From positions 12,450,368-12,514,367 of the forward strand of contig NC_059481.1 in NCBI RefSeq assembly GCF_018139145.2: a DNA stretch of 64,000 bases, given 5' to 3'. The notes under the pieces were generated by a model, which did no database searches, was not told where the DNA came from, and was given only the letters and a program-made list of their open reading frames with translations. Source of the DNA: Gymnogyps californianus. Lineage: Eukaryota > Chordata > Aves > Accipitriformes > Cathartidae. The translations under genes were made by a program, and so were the position numbers. Below, one piece after another: positions 12,502-27,500 of the stretch. How positions within the stretch are numbered: the stretch's first letter is position 1; each line of letters opens with the position of its first letter.

Positions 12502-15500
12502 CTACAAGTGTCAAAAGAAGTTTAAGTAGGAAACATTAATCCTTTCTATATAAAAATGTTTCTCCTGAACATTCTAGAATTGTTCAAATAGCAATAGGAG
12601 CTAATAATTTTAATATTATTCTATGCTTGCTAGAAAAATTTCAGTTAGAAAAAGGAGGAAGAAGGGAAAGACAGAGACAACAGAAAGAGCTGTGAATAAC
12701 TTCGGGTTTTTACAGCATCCTAAACCAGACATTACAAAGTTGAAGGTTTGTGCACTTAGTTTCCTGTGTAAACTGTGGAAGCACCAAATGCAACAGCGAG
12801 TGTAGTCAAAGAGGTTACTCTCAAGTATAAATTAAAAGCAGAAAATTGCCACAGTATTAACTCATCTGTTTAAGGATTTTTCAAAACACATTTAACAAAT
12901 GAAGTAAGTTTGAGACACCACAAAAGAATTAACTAAAAACATGACAGTATTCTTTTTAATTCACCACAAGACTAAAAAAGAGAAGTCTTTTGACTTCAAA
13001 CAAGCACTCTCCCTTTTTTCTCCCTCTGTCATCTGGGCTTAAGCAACTGGCTAAATAAGTTTGCCTTTTGCTCTCACTAGAACCATTCATTGCCATCTCA
13101 AGTTTCAAAATTTAAGCTACATGTCCTGTCTTGAGATACCTCAATAATTTGGTTCCTACCCTCTGTCATTAGTTCTTCCTCAATCATATAATCAATTCTG
13201 TGTTTGGTACCAGTTCTATACCAGTTCGATAAAATTGGAGAAGCCACCTCCACTGATGTGAGTTAGGTAATTGTAACACTTCTGAGGATTAGAAATTAAA
13301 ATTATTATTTTCAATATAGTTCGGAGAAAAAAAGTGACTTACAAATACCTGAAGACTAACCAATTTTCTCCTGTCCCTGAAAATCGTACAATACTGTAAG
13401 TTATGAAGAAATACTGTATTTTTAGCTACATTTTGCAATAAGCAGCATTTGGAAAATTCCAGCTTCTAGTTACAAAAGTAAGTTTTAAGACACTTACCAT
13501 ATTCTTTCTCATTCACTTCAGATATGGGTTCAGAAATAACACTACAGAATGAGATAGCACTTGCTGCAGAGGGGTTACGAGAATGACCCATATGATGGGG
13601 TGCCTTCTTGACATTCTTCAAGGCTTCTTCTGCCTGTTCCTGTTCCATTGCAGCAACCATATCTCTGTATGCTTTTCTGGCCTCTTCAGTCAGTGATACC
13701 AGCTTATTAAACAGGTCCTAAGTATGAAGGCAGTTTTTATAATCAGTAGTTCTTACAAATAACTTTCACTTTAAATTACTCCTTTTAGTCAAAGGTATAC
13801 CACATAGTGAGCCTTAAGCTTATTAACACCAGATACCTTTACCTCAACTAAAAATCAGTTCTTCTCTGTATTAAATAAAAAATAAAAACACCACTCCACA
13901 TTTACGCAACTTTGAGGAAGCGTACTTACTTTATGATACTGTTTTTCTTACAATCTTAAGCCTTCCAGAGAATTTCAGATGGCATTTAAGTCTATTTGAA
14001 AGCTACAGAGATGTTGTGATCAAAGTGTTTCAACATAGTCCCTCAGTTCTGTAAATACTGAATTTCAAAGAAAAACACACCCTAATATAGATCAGGCCAG
14101 GGCCATTATCAAATGCATATTAATTAGGCGTGTTCTCCATGCCAAATCAATTCTTAACTACAAGGAACATAATTGTTTACTCCAGCCATTTATGTGAATG
14201 GAATTACTCACCTCAGCACCCGAGTAGTTGAAGATACCCACTACACTAACAGGAACCAGCTTGTTCACACAACGGCCAAGAGCTTTACGGCCAAGAGCAA
14301 AGACAAAAGGAATTTCTTGTTCCCGTGCCATGGCTATTACGTTATACAGAGCCTCATCTAGTCCACCTTGAAGAAAGCAATTTAAAATAGATATCTAGTC
14401 AGTTAAAGTCATAGTATGGCACGATACAACTCTCTATCCCATTTTAAGTGTAATTAGTCAGTAAAACTTCAATACACACAATCACCAGCTACTATGTCCT
14501 ACAGGATAACAAGCTATACATTTCAAGTGTAGTGAGTGAGTATAGATCAAGACGATATTCTGTATTCTCTATCAGTCCTGCACACAAATTAAACTAGAAT
14601 TTTTCACAGCTCTCTTCTTGAGCAGAGCTTTGCTCTTCTCATATCTCAGGAAGCCTCTGTTTACATTTCTGGTTGTGGCAAAGTGTGTTGGTTGGCTAAC
14701 TAACCAATTCACATTCCTCTTAAGGAATCCTCCTTAAGAGCACCCAGAGCTCAGGACTCTAGATGTATCAAAGATTGAATGGAATAAAATTGAAGTCTAT
14801 TGTATGTGCTATAATATCTATTTTTCTTTAAGCTTTTCACCCCTTGTGAATGCGTTTCTTCCAAAATGGAGTATAAGAGAACGAATGTGGAGTGGCAATT
14901 ACACAACTGATTCTGGAAGTGTTGTGTCATGCATAGTAACTAAAAAAATGCTTCTACCCTTGCTAATCAGCACTTCTAATCAGGACAAGAAAACTGTAAA
15001 CAGTTAAGTGCACCACTTTTTTTATCATTTATACCTTTTGACTGGATTTTTTCGCAGTTGGGAGATATGATTACACACTTGATCTTGTTTAGTTTCATAT
15101 GCTTAGTAACCTCACGCAACCCCATAACAAGTCTTCTCCTTGCTTTAGCTCTCATGGGATCCTTTTGATAAATCCGTTCCTGGAAGCTGACAAGCTCTTG
15201 CAATAAGAGAGTCACACACTCATCTATTTCTTTACTTAGAACTTGGTTACAGTATCTGTCAATTCAAAAAAACATCAAGTATTAGCATAGCCCATAATCA
15301 ATACTATTTCACTGAGCCTCTTCTTTTACCAAATAAAATTAATTTTACTTCCTCAGAACAGTTATTAAACTGTTATTAAAGTTATTAAAAGGATTTAGAA
15401 ATCAGACTGTATACTGTAAGTTAAAAATACATCCTGACAACATTTTTCTTTCCAGTAACATCCCTTACCTCAAGAAGCCAGTCAAAAAGAATATTAAAAG

Positions 15501-18500
15501 ATACAAATAAATACTGCAATAGGTGCCACAGGCAACTGTTCTTTTCCTTAATTTGGTACTCTATGAAGATACATTAATAAAAAAAGCAGTAATGTATTAA
15601 GAGTGACTATTACAGTATTTTCAGCATTCATAGGTATTCCTTCCTTTCCCATCCAAAGTGTGTATAGCCCTCCTTTAAAAAAATTATTTTTAGAGAATAC
15701 TTCCTCCTAACTTATTTGTTGCAGCAACCAGAAAGTCCAAAGTGTGTATGTGTGTATATACACACACACTTGTGTACATATATACACACACACACAGAGC
15801 AATCCATCTATGGCAAAAAAAAAAAAGAAAATATTTGCAGAAACTTCTGTTGATGAAAGGGTAGCTTATGTTTGTTAAGCTTCTCCTAAGTCTACTAAAC
15901 CTATCCACACTTAAAAGATGAGGGTGACTGAAGTGCAAGCCTTAATTTATATTAATAATGCAAAACACTTACTCTCTGAATCTCTTGCTGTGAATTTTGG
16001 TTATTGCAGAAGATGCCATTGGACTGCCTATTCCAGAACTAGCAGGTGAACCTTGTGACACTGGGGTCATGCAGTATGGAGAATTCTGACTTGCTGGCGA
16101 AAGTGAAGTATCACTAGGCATACTTAGTCCAGTTTCTGAATGACAATTTTGAAACATTATAAAATGCAAAGACATTTTCACATAAAAGACACAGCATCAC
16201 ACTTCTTACGCATCACTCCCTTGCCTTTTCCAAATTACATTCTGAAGACACTAAACAGTATTCTTCCCTGGAGGGGTAGTTGAGAGAGGGGAAAACAAAA
16301 CAAGCACGTACCCACCACTCATCATGGTTTGGGTAAATAAGCAATATTTGAATATTCATTAAAAAATATCCAAAGCTTAGTTTGGAAATGGATAGAACAG
16401 AAGGGACAACCTGCCTAAATGCTACAGCTTCTTCCAATAATTCTTTACTATTTATATATATAATATTTACCTAACTTATTCCTAGAATATTTAAGGTTTT
16501 CACACTTATCTTCAGTCAGGTGAAGTCAGGCAGGTCATTCAGAAGAAAAAAAGTTCTGAAGCGGCACATCTGGAATCTTGACAGACACCTCTTCCCCCCC
16601 CCGGCCCACCCCAAACAAAGACGTTGAAAATTCTTTGGAGTTTCCCAGTTACTCAGAGCTGTTGCTGCAAATGAACAGTCCAGACATTGCAGTTGATTGA
16701 CAAGAATGTTCAACAAACTGGAAAACCTTATTTACAGTTTGCAACTTCTATATCTGGAAAACTTCCAGTATGCTCATCATTAAAAAGCATTGTGATCAAC
16801 ATGGCGTGGTCAACAACAGCTCATATTTTGTCCGCTTATCAAAAACGCTATCAACTCTGACACGTGTTGGGAACATCCACTCAAGAAATGAATTAAAAGG
16901 CTGCACAGAGATTATGTATTTAGAACCCATACTGCCTGAGCCTTCCACAACTGAGGGACCGACAAGACATTTTAGAAGAGGAGGGTTCCAATTTCTAGTA
17001 TTTCATTATGTTAAAAAAAAAGTTAAAAGATAACGTGAATAAATTGTGTTGCATAAAAAGAGAAAGACAAAATATTAAAGTGAGCAGATTAGTACAATTG
17101 GGGGGAGGGAAGGGGGACTAGAGAAATAGAGACCAACCTTCTTGAGAGGCCAGCTCCTGAGACTGATCAGTAGTCAAGTTTATATGAACCTCCTTCTGTT
17201 CATCAGATCCCAAAAGGCTATGGTCAGCTGATAAACGGCCTTTCTTCTCTTCTCTCTCTTTCAAAATAATCTAGGAACAAAACCAACAGCTATCAGCATC
17301 TGAAAATTATAGACACCCCTGTAAAGAAAAACGTCCATTTGACTGAACATAACACAAAATAAAGTTAACCAAGTTGTTCTGAACCTTCCTACTCATGCCA
17401 GGATAGAAAACTCTGAAATCATTTCAGTTTCCTCTTTGATCACAAACAGTATTTCATTCCAGCATTTTACAGATGGTATACTCAATCCTCTCATACTTCT
17501 ACACAAATAGTGCTTTCAACAGTTTAAGTATTAAGTACTTTCACAGCTTCTTTCTGATACATAACACTCACTCATTAACAACTCCTCATCCCCACCCCTG
17601 TAAAAAAAAAACAAAACAACACCTTATGCAAGAATACTAGTCATCTTTGTGAAGCACCACAACAGATAGAATCCTTTCTATAAAAGAAACTAAAGTGCAA
17701 AGGTAAGTAGCCACGGATATATTGGTATTACTATGATAAATAGTAACAACAACATAAAGGCATTGACAACAAAGAGTTTAGAAAACTTCTCTGAACAAGT
17801 AGCTGTGAATTGCTCTAACTCAAGTAGATCATGGATAAGTCAGAAAAAAAGATTGCTGGGGACAGAAGGGGGGGGGTGCGCACGCGCGCGTGCAACTTAG
17901 CCAAAGCCAACCTTTGTACAAACACAGCTTTACCAGATTCTAACTGCCCATATCATAAAGCGATCTTGACAAGAAATGTGGTACATGAGTACAGGTGAAT
18001 TTCACACTTTTTTTTTTAAAAAGGCTTTCACACTTTCTTTTTTTAGGGCTAGTAAAATACAATTTTACTTTCTGATCTCCATACATACTGTATTCTCTGT
18101 GTACATACCTACTTTATATGTGCATGTATATAGATACATACAACCAATTATTTCTAAATTTACTCAATTAAAAATCATGTTCTTCAAGTTCTATACCCAT
18201 CTCTAAAAAAAAAAAAGAGTAGGAAAATTTAAGGTTAGCATACTACACTGCACTGCAAACTAGGATTCAATAACATGAAAAAACTATGCAAGTTTTCCTG
18301 TATGTCCTAGTGTTTATAGTTAAAAAAATTCTTGCAATCCATATTGAGATAGATTTGTATCACCTTCAACTAATTATGGGGGTATAAAAGATATGTTACA
18401 TGCTTAGATCCAAAGGACAGGATATCAGTGTAACAGGAACTAGAGGCAGAAGCTCATGACTCCCTTACCCTATGCTCATGATGATCACTAGTCCTCAAGT

Positions 18501-21500
18501 AAGAAAGTATCAGTTTTTATTTTTGAAGTGTAAGCGTGGGTCAAGACACTCCAGGGTTGACATGTTTACCTTTTTAAGCGCTGTAGGGCGTTTCAGTTTT
18601 GCAATCTCTCTTTCTTTTCCTCTTTTCACTTTTGGGGCAGTTGAATCCAAAGGATTAAGGCAACCCATAGACGGCTGTCCCTTTGTTAAGGACTTTCTGT
18701 TGGCACATTCTTTGGTATGAAAGGGAGCAGCACTGCCAACTAAATACAAGATAGATATTAGTTTCACCAAAAGACATGTCAGCTTTATTTCAACACTGTT
18801 TTCAGAATTTCCACTAATGAATTCTCAAAGTACATTTTCCTTCCTTGGAAAAAAGCAGCTCATAATGACAGGAAAATTACGTCATCAGATATTGTTGCTT
18901 CCAGATGGTTTTAAGCTTTCTTCAGCTTAGCCTCATGTTTTAGGAAGCTATGGATTCCAGGAAAGGAATTACTTTAATACTGGTATGGGATCTCTCTCAA
19001 ATGACTACATGTAGCTTTATTAGTAAGATGATAATAGTAAGATAAGTTGCAAATATTTATCCAAGCATTGATTTTTAGTTGTCAAAGACTTGATTAGTTG
19101 ACGGGACAAAACAGACGAGAGAGTGCAGCATGTGTTAAGTGTATCATCTGCACGAAACAGAATAAAACAAATGTGGTCTCCAATGGAAATGCCAACTGTT
19201 CTTTGCTGAGCTTTGTTTGATATAACCTTGCCAACTTGAATTAATGTTTGAACATGGCTGAAACTCAAAGCAGGTAAATGAAGCAACACACAAGAAGGAA
19301 AATGGTAACTATGTGCACAACAATGGACTCTAAGCTACATACTACTGCTCAGGAGATTCATGGGTTATAAAAGATAACTACAAAAATGTCAACTCTGTAT
19401 TCAGCAGCAAGCATAAAAAAAGCTATTTAATGTTAAGTGTTGATAAAGAAATAGAGAACAAAAAAGTGTAATTAAGCCATTGCATACATTCATGATGGAA
19501 CTATAACTCAATATTCTGTGCATGTCTGATCTTCCTTACTTTCAAAAAGATACAGCAGAACTACAAGAAGGTACAGAGAAAGCAATATGGATTATGGGAA
19601 AAGACATGCTTCCACAACGGAATAACTAAATAGACTAGGACTCTTCAGACTAGAAGAGAGATGACAGACCTCTAAGAATCATAGAGGAGGAAAGCAGGGA
19701 ATGATTGCTCAGTCTCTTTGTAATACAAAGGCTATGAAAGCTAACAAAATTACGAGTGGGGCACAAAAAAAAAAAAACCTGAACCCCACCCCAAAAAAAC
19801 ACAGTAGAAGGAAGAGCTTCTCCACACAACATGTAGTAAGGTTAGAATTCACTGCCATTGGATCTTATGGACAGTAAAAGCATGTGACAGAAGTGATGGA
19901 TAGTTCGAGAAACAAATTTGGTTTGAGAAAGCCCTGGGTCAGGAGGCCCTGAACTATAATCAGTAGAGGCAGGAAGAATATCCTGGAGAGGCATCCCTCT
20001 GTATCAGTCACAGGTATCCTCTCTAAGCTGCTTTCAAAGAGAATTCTGTAATATCTGTAGTAGATGTTTGGTTTTACCTAATACAGTTTTTTTCCCCACA
20101 TATTCATTTCAGCACTGAATTACTCTCAAGACACGAATCCTGAGTTTTGAATAGTAGGTCTTTTAAGAGAAGTTTGTCCTCAGTTCTACATGGACTTTGC
20201 ATACTGCAGCTCAGAAGACAGCACAGGTGAATTTTTCGAGAAATGCATTAAGAAAGTCTTCCCAGGTTTTTATTATGTTTATATTCAAAAACTAAAACTT
20301 GACAGAAAAAAAAGCATATTTAAGATGCTCAGATCGATCGCATTTATATTGTCAGAAAATGCACTTAGCAATAGTCAAGCAGATTAGAAATACCTGTGTA
20401 TGAGAGAGGCCTGGTGTTGGTAATCTGACGAGCTTTCATTGCTTGCTGCTGCTTTTCAAGAGCTGCTAACATGTCGCCCAAATCTAACTGAACAGGGGTC
20501 TTGCTCTTCTTTCCAGCCGCTTTTGATAAAGCCTCCTATAACACAAACATCACATGCTGATAAATAAAAAGAAGTAGTGCCTGCAAAACATTCTTTACAA
20601 AGAGATTCTTGCTATTATAGAATAAAGAGGAGCAACAGCTAACTGATACTCCTCTTTACCAACTACTGGGGGGGAGGGAGGAGAGGGGTGGCGCGCTACA
20701 CACTTGAAGTTTTTTCTGTTCCATGCTTATCTCCGAATACTCTTGAGCTGTTGCAAGTGCTGCTGCCAAGGCCTTCTTCTTCTGACTTTTCGCACGCTTT
20801 GGTACAGAGGTTGTAATGGGAATTGGAGTTTGGACTATATTGATTGGAGAATTCTCTGGTAAGTCATCCAACTAGGATTTTAAACAAAATGCGAAAAAAC
20901 ACAATTAAAGACCTTTCTCTCAAGACCATAGGAAATGTGGCACTCCAGAAACCAAATGAACCATTGCTTTGGTCAGCAGTATGACATCCCAATTATTAAG
21001 TATAGCTAAATGACACAGTAAGTTAATAAAACCAGAAACTTACGTATATTTCATTTTTGTATGGGAAAACTATTATATTCATCCCCAATTATGCCTTCAG
21101 AAGGTTTTCAAGTCTGATTGCTAAAATAAGAGAGTGTTTTTCCACCCCTCACCCCACCCCCACACTAAGATTTCATATAGGACCTTACTTTACAGTTCTG
21201 CATCATAATATTTAAGTAGATCAGGTATTAAAAGAGCATCTTTGCAACAACTGTTTCTACAGTCTTAAAGCAGATGAAGTTTAGTTTATTTTCATTTCAG
21301 AATAAACTACACAAAGTGTAGTTATTTTGAAAAATTGACACCATTACTACACATTTGCAGTTTTAACAGTTTTAAGAAAAGTCTGCATCAAAGCATCAGT
21401 CTGAATGCAAGCCCTTTGAGTCAGAAAGAATAACCAAGATGTAATTTACATATCCACACAAAGAAAGCTCGATAATCCTCAAAACTAATCTTAATCTCAA

Positions 21501-24500
21501 AAATCCTGTTGCATCTACTGTTCACGCAAAATTTAGTACGTGACTTCAAAAAGCACAGAACTCATGAGAAACCATCAGTGAGACGAAGTTGGGCATTGGA
21601 CTCGATAATCCTTATGGGTCCCGTCCAACTTGGGATATTCTATGATTCTAAGTGTCTATCATAAGTATCTTAGTTTCACTTGTTAACAGTCTCATTCGCA
21701 GACAAAAAACCAGCAGTCTTAAGATGGGTTTTCTGCACCACTTATTTTAATTGGCGTTCCTTTAGCATGCAAAACTGGTAACGCAAATACCCTAAGAACA
21801 TCACAATTACCACATTTTAAGTATTGTAGCAGAGATTCTTAGAAAATTACACAAATCAAGTAGTCTCAAAACAACTTAACTTAAAAATGCTTTGCAAAAC
21901 AAAGTAATTACTTACTACTTTGGGTGAAATCTTTTGCTGGATGTTACTACTTTTGCTGCTGCCATTGTCACTATTTAGCTCTGGAAATTCATCTTCATCC
22001 TAAACAATACATAAGAATTAAGAGACTGGAACCAAAATTCACATGAAAAGCATCAACTGAAACGGCTGAAGCTAGAAGAATGAATTGAATCCTGAAGTCC
22101 CACATAAGCTAGAAGGGCTTAAAAGTGACACAAATAGAAAATGATGAAAAATTTACAAAGCATTTCTGTATCTGAATAACCTTTTTCAAAAAAAGAACAA
22201 CTTAATGTTTTATACTAAAGAAACCCAATTACAATTAGGGGGGAGGGGGCGATAAAGCAGAGAACACAGTAATTTTTATTCGCAAGTGAACAGAAAAAGT
22301 TACTTGAAAGTTGCTTATCTAATTTGTCAATCATGGATAGCTCTAAATTCTTAGACTTTCCACAACACCCAAATACAAGTCTTTGTACGTACACAATGAA
22401 AGCATTGTATAGTAATTAAATTAGTGCACTATATTGTACACCTCAGAGTCAGATGTTTTGCAGCGTCTCCCTGTTGAGAACATCACTTATTCCACACACA
22501 ACTTGCATCACTATAATGCAGAAACAGTTTTCATACAACACTACCTCAAAATACAGAGGTTCGGGACTCTGCTCTGTTCTGCTTGACTGGCTTGTAGTTA
22601 GAGGTTTTTCATGTCGTTTCTGCAAATTCTGCCTTCTTTCTGAGGATGTGCTGTGGTCTCTGCATCTGAAACCGGACTGAAAATAATGAACGTGATTGGC
22701 ATTTTGCAATTTCAATTTTTCAAGATGTGTGTGCACGCATGTAAGGCATTCTCATGTCTGCTAATTAGCAACTAAGAAGGTACAGTTTTTATGGAATTAG
22801 ATTTAATAAGCTGTGCTTTGGTGTTTTGGTTTTTTGTGGGGGTTTTTTGGTTGTTTTTGGAGAGGTTTTTTTGGTTGTTTTTTTAAACCTGCACAAACAT
22901 ATTCTACAAATAGTATCAGATTATTCCCCCTCTCAAGCCAAATACAGTATCTCTATACATTCATCTCTAAATTTCTAATTTAAAAAAAATAGGATCCTTT
23001 TGGCCAAACATGAAGAAAACCACAAGAGTTGCTCGTGACTCTATATAACTCAGACATGAATCCTGAGGAACTGTCTGTAACCACGATCAAAAGAACTTTC
23101 TTCCACTAGCCACTATAATTATTCTGCATGCAATTATTGCCTTTTCAACATGTGTTTTATGACAATGCACAGGCAGAGAGTTCTCTAAGGACCAGAGACC
23201 TCAATACAGAGGTATAAACATTCCTCTGTTTATTACGTGAAAGGTTGGTGGAAACCCACGTGCAAGACTGGTTGGCTGAAAGCAAAGCATGATTTGAATC
23301 TGAAGTTCTGGATCTCTCATACTAATGTATTTCTCAAGAAAATTTCCTACAGACCTGGTACAAATTTAGTTTCAAAGGAAAATAGTTTCTACGACAATTC
23401 TGCCTTGAGGTACAGTGAATTTGGCTGGGGAAGCCTCACTTAAAACTCTTTGTGCCAGCTTTTTTTTTTTAAATATCTAAAATAACTGCCAAATTAGAGT
23501 CTAAACTGTGACTGGATAAAAGGAAATCTGGTTCTTCCTACTCTCCCAATGCCATAAGCCACAAATAGTGGCTTCTAAAAGCCTCCAATTTGACTACAGG
23601 TTGTAAAAAGATTCAGAACTGCTACACTGCCAGATACGAGCATCAACAAGCTGCTTTATATAACAAACCCACGGATACCAAATGGGAAGATTCAAGACAA
23701 ATTAACAATTCCATCTAAAAAACTAAACAGGGCAAGCTAGCTCACATATATCTGCACATACAGGCACATCACGTCTATGATAAAGCTCCCACTTCAAGCT
23801 CAGCTATTCTTGTTTGCAATAACTGAATTCAAGCAAAATCTATGTTTAAGCAAGGCAGATGTTTAAGCCTTCTCTCTGTCCCACTCTGCACCGCTCCCCC
23901 AATAAAACCAGACTATCAAAATTAGGAAGACCACCTTCTCACATATTAAGTACAGAAATCCTCTCCCACTTGAAGGAAGTTTCACAGCAACATATTCTTC
24001 CAAGTTTTAGCATAAAACAATTTTAAGTCACTTAATAATAAAAATGCTAAAAATATGGTATGCTAATATAAATTTTAAAAAGAAAGTTTCAAAGACAACA
24101 GGAGACAGAACGCGGTTCATCACATCGGAATCTTTCTTTAGAAAGTTTGAGTTTTTTTTTTTTTCTTCTACAGTGTGAATGGGTCAAAAACTGAACTAAC
24201 TTTTCTACACCCACACTGTCTTCATTTCACAAGTTACTTTATAAATGCAATGTTCTTCCTAGGTAGATACATATAAAGAACAGGCTATAGGCAGAAGATT
24301 GCCAAGTATATGAAATTATATATATATATATATATATATGATATAGTGCTAGTTCAAGAAACATACAAGGTAGAAATGTGCAACTGGACTTTTAGGTTGA
24401 GTTTCTACACTTTTCCTTCACTGTTTTCATTAACTACTGTTTGTATTTTAATTTTATAATCCATTTCAAATTCCTTATTTCCACATCTTACAAGAAACAG

Positions 24501-27500
24501 AATACTTACATTTAGAACCATTAACAACATACCTGTGAACTATTTCTTTGCTCAGCTTGTCTTCCACTTCTAGAAAATGTCTGAGTTTTTTCAATCCAAG
24601 GTTTTTTTTGAGTTGCCTGGGAATTTACATTAGTCCAACTTATACCAGCTGAAAGAGAAGTGCCATCTATGAAAAAATGAATTAGTATGACAGAATGCGT
24701 CAATGATACACACGCCACCAGAGCCAGGAACACAATTTTGATATAAATAAAGTTCTCTGAGAAAGTCTAATTCTCCTCTGACAACATTTACTTCTATAGC
24801 TATTTCTTTATAGGAATATTATCTTTATAGCTACTTCTTCAAGGAATTGCCTTTACAGAAGAGTCAGATGACAGACATTCAAATTGCCAACAACTGATCA
24901 TCAAGAAGCAGTCAGACAAAGGAAATCTCAGGTTCACATCCATACCAATTTCGGTCCAGTCATAAATAATAGCCACTAGCATTACCCACTACTACCAGAC
25001 TAATCAAAATACTTGTTCATATTACAGTACTTTAAAGCTTCTAAAAAAGTATCAGTACTTCTCAAATACAGAATGAGAACTCTTTGGCTCTATTACTACC
25101 CAGGTATGAACTGCAGTCCAACAGGGTAAGGAAGCTGGAGGATAAAATACAACAGAAGCATGGCTTTGTCTGAATGCTTCCATTGGAGTCTCTGGCTTTT
25201 TTAATCCTTTAAAGAAAGGCAGCTGTTAATAAATGATTAGTGATAGCTACTTATACACTTGTTCATTCAACGAGTAACAGGGGTCTTGGTGGAGGAAATC
25301 ACAGTACAGACGTATCTTCAGAAGTATCTGATCAGTTAGAGTAGCATACTGGAAGAAGATAGAGAGATGGTTCCTAGCAAAATGTAAAGCAAAAATACAA
25401 AAGTGACCCAGCCAAATTTTAAACAGCTCACCGGCTAAGACAATGCTTACTTGTATTTATTGATGGTTCTACAACCTGAAAAGGAAAAAATAAATTTTTT
25501 AGTAATTTTTATTAGTCTGTAGGATACAAATATAGTTAACTTATTCAACTTATGTTTACATACATTCATTGCACAAGAATCTGTATTTCTTGAAGTCATG
25601 GCTGCAGCCTGGTTATTGCCATGCTTAGGACTACAATAGCCACTATCACTGTCAATGTCTGCTTCACTTGCGCCCTGTTCACTAGAGGACTCTGCAGCAG
25701 GGTGAGAAGTTCTTCTGCGCCTGCCTTTTGATTTCCAAAGCATTGTAGAGGCGCTCTCAGAAAGTGACTTATTAGCTATATCTGAAGGAAAGTCTGCAAG
25801 AAACAATAAAAATATAATTACTTGTGCAGGAATTGTTAAAAGACATGAAAAAACCTACACATCATAAAAACAAATGTAAAAAGCCAAAGTCTTTGCACAT
25901 GACAACTTCCTTTGAATAAAATTTAAAACAGCACTGAATTTAAACAAATTATGTCTAGGTTCAACTATTAATAATAATCAACTCCTTCAAGAAGAGTCTG
26001 TTTTTCACAGTGGCAAAGTCTCTGCAAGAGTACCATATAGTTGCAATGTTATAACGTGACATATTGAGTAGGTCTCTGCAACCATCAGCACCTTTTCTTC
26101 ATTATCTTTTTGATCTGCAAAGATTTCTCTTAAAAGCCACATCTAAACCAGGTCTACCTTCTTTTAGGAAAGATGGCAACTGACTTCTGGTTATTTCGTA
26201 CACTCAGAACACAAGAAAGAAATTACCTGTTTGCTGTGATGCATCAACCAACAAAACAATCTTTGATCTGTTCTCAGGACCTGATGAACTAGTCTCCTTT
26301 TGAGTGGCAACATTTTTCACTGGAGGACGTTTGTTTTTCATGTGCGTCTGTAACTGCTGTTGCTGTTTTAAAAGATTAGCCACACATACACACACGTCAT
26401 ACAATTTGAATTCATACTTGTAATCAAACAAAGCAATTAAAAGTTCTTATGCTCTCTACAGAAGCCACATGTTTAAAGACAAGAGATTAAGGGAAATATT
26501 CATTAAATTATTTGATTTATTAATATAGTCACAGTATTTTCTGCATGAACTGTTCGTTATGATGTGGAATTATCAAAAAAAAAAAAAAAAAAGGTAAAGA
26601 AAGCATGGGTACGCTTCCTCTGTTCTCTAATGAAGTAATTCTAAGCTCAGACCAAACTAGCAGAGAGGCAGTGGAAGGGAGTTTCCCATGGGTCGTGGTT
26701 TAACCCCAGGCCACAGCTAAGCGCCACACAGCCGCTCCCTCACTCCCCCCTCCCCACTCCCAGTGGGATAGGGAGGAGAATCGGAAAAAAGGTAAAACTG
26801 GTGGGTTGAGATAAGAACGGTTTAATAACTAAACAATAATAATAATGAAATATAATAATAATATTAATGAAAAGGAATATTACCAAAAAAAGAAGAGGTA
26901 AAAAAAGAAAAAACCCAGTGATGCACAATGCAATTGCTCACCACCCGCTGATTGATGCCCAAGCAGCGATCCGCCCCTCCCAGCCAACTCCCCCCCATTT
27001 ATATACTGGGCATGACATTCTATGGCATGGAATATCCCTTTAGCTAGTTCAGGTCAGCTGTCCTGGCTGTGTTCCCTCCCAGCTTCTTGCACACCTGCTT
27101 GCTGGCAGAGCACGGGAAACTGAAAGATTCCTTAACTTAGGATAAGTGCTACTTAGCAATGACTAAAACATCAGCATGTTATCAACATTATTCTCACACT
27201 AAATCCAAAACACAGCACTGTACAAGCTACTAAGAAGAGAAATAACTCTGTCCCAGCCGAAACCAGGACACCATGTTATACTTGCAGGCTTTATAAACTC
27301 ACCAAGCATTTTACCACAAAATATCTCTGTAGACAGAGTTTTGCTACTCTCCGATTAACACCTTTTCTGCCCACCTTTCCTTCCATTGATACTATTGACA
27401 TACCTGTTCTTGCTCAAATGAGATGCATGCTTCCTGTGCAAAGATATTTTCTTTATACAGTTCTACTTACCCTATTAAAAAGCAGACTTACTTTTTGTAC

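Noticed and set aside
26740..26928. Hydrophobic minus-strand ORF rich in Phe, Leu and Ile
   Set aside because: It lies inside the solo LTR and comes from the AT-rich trinucleotide section; not a membrane protein gene.
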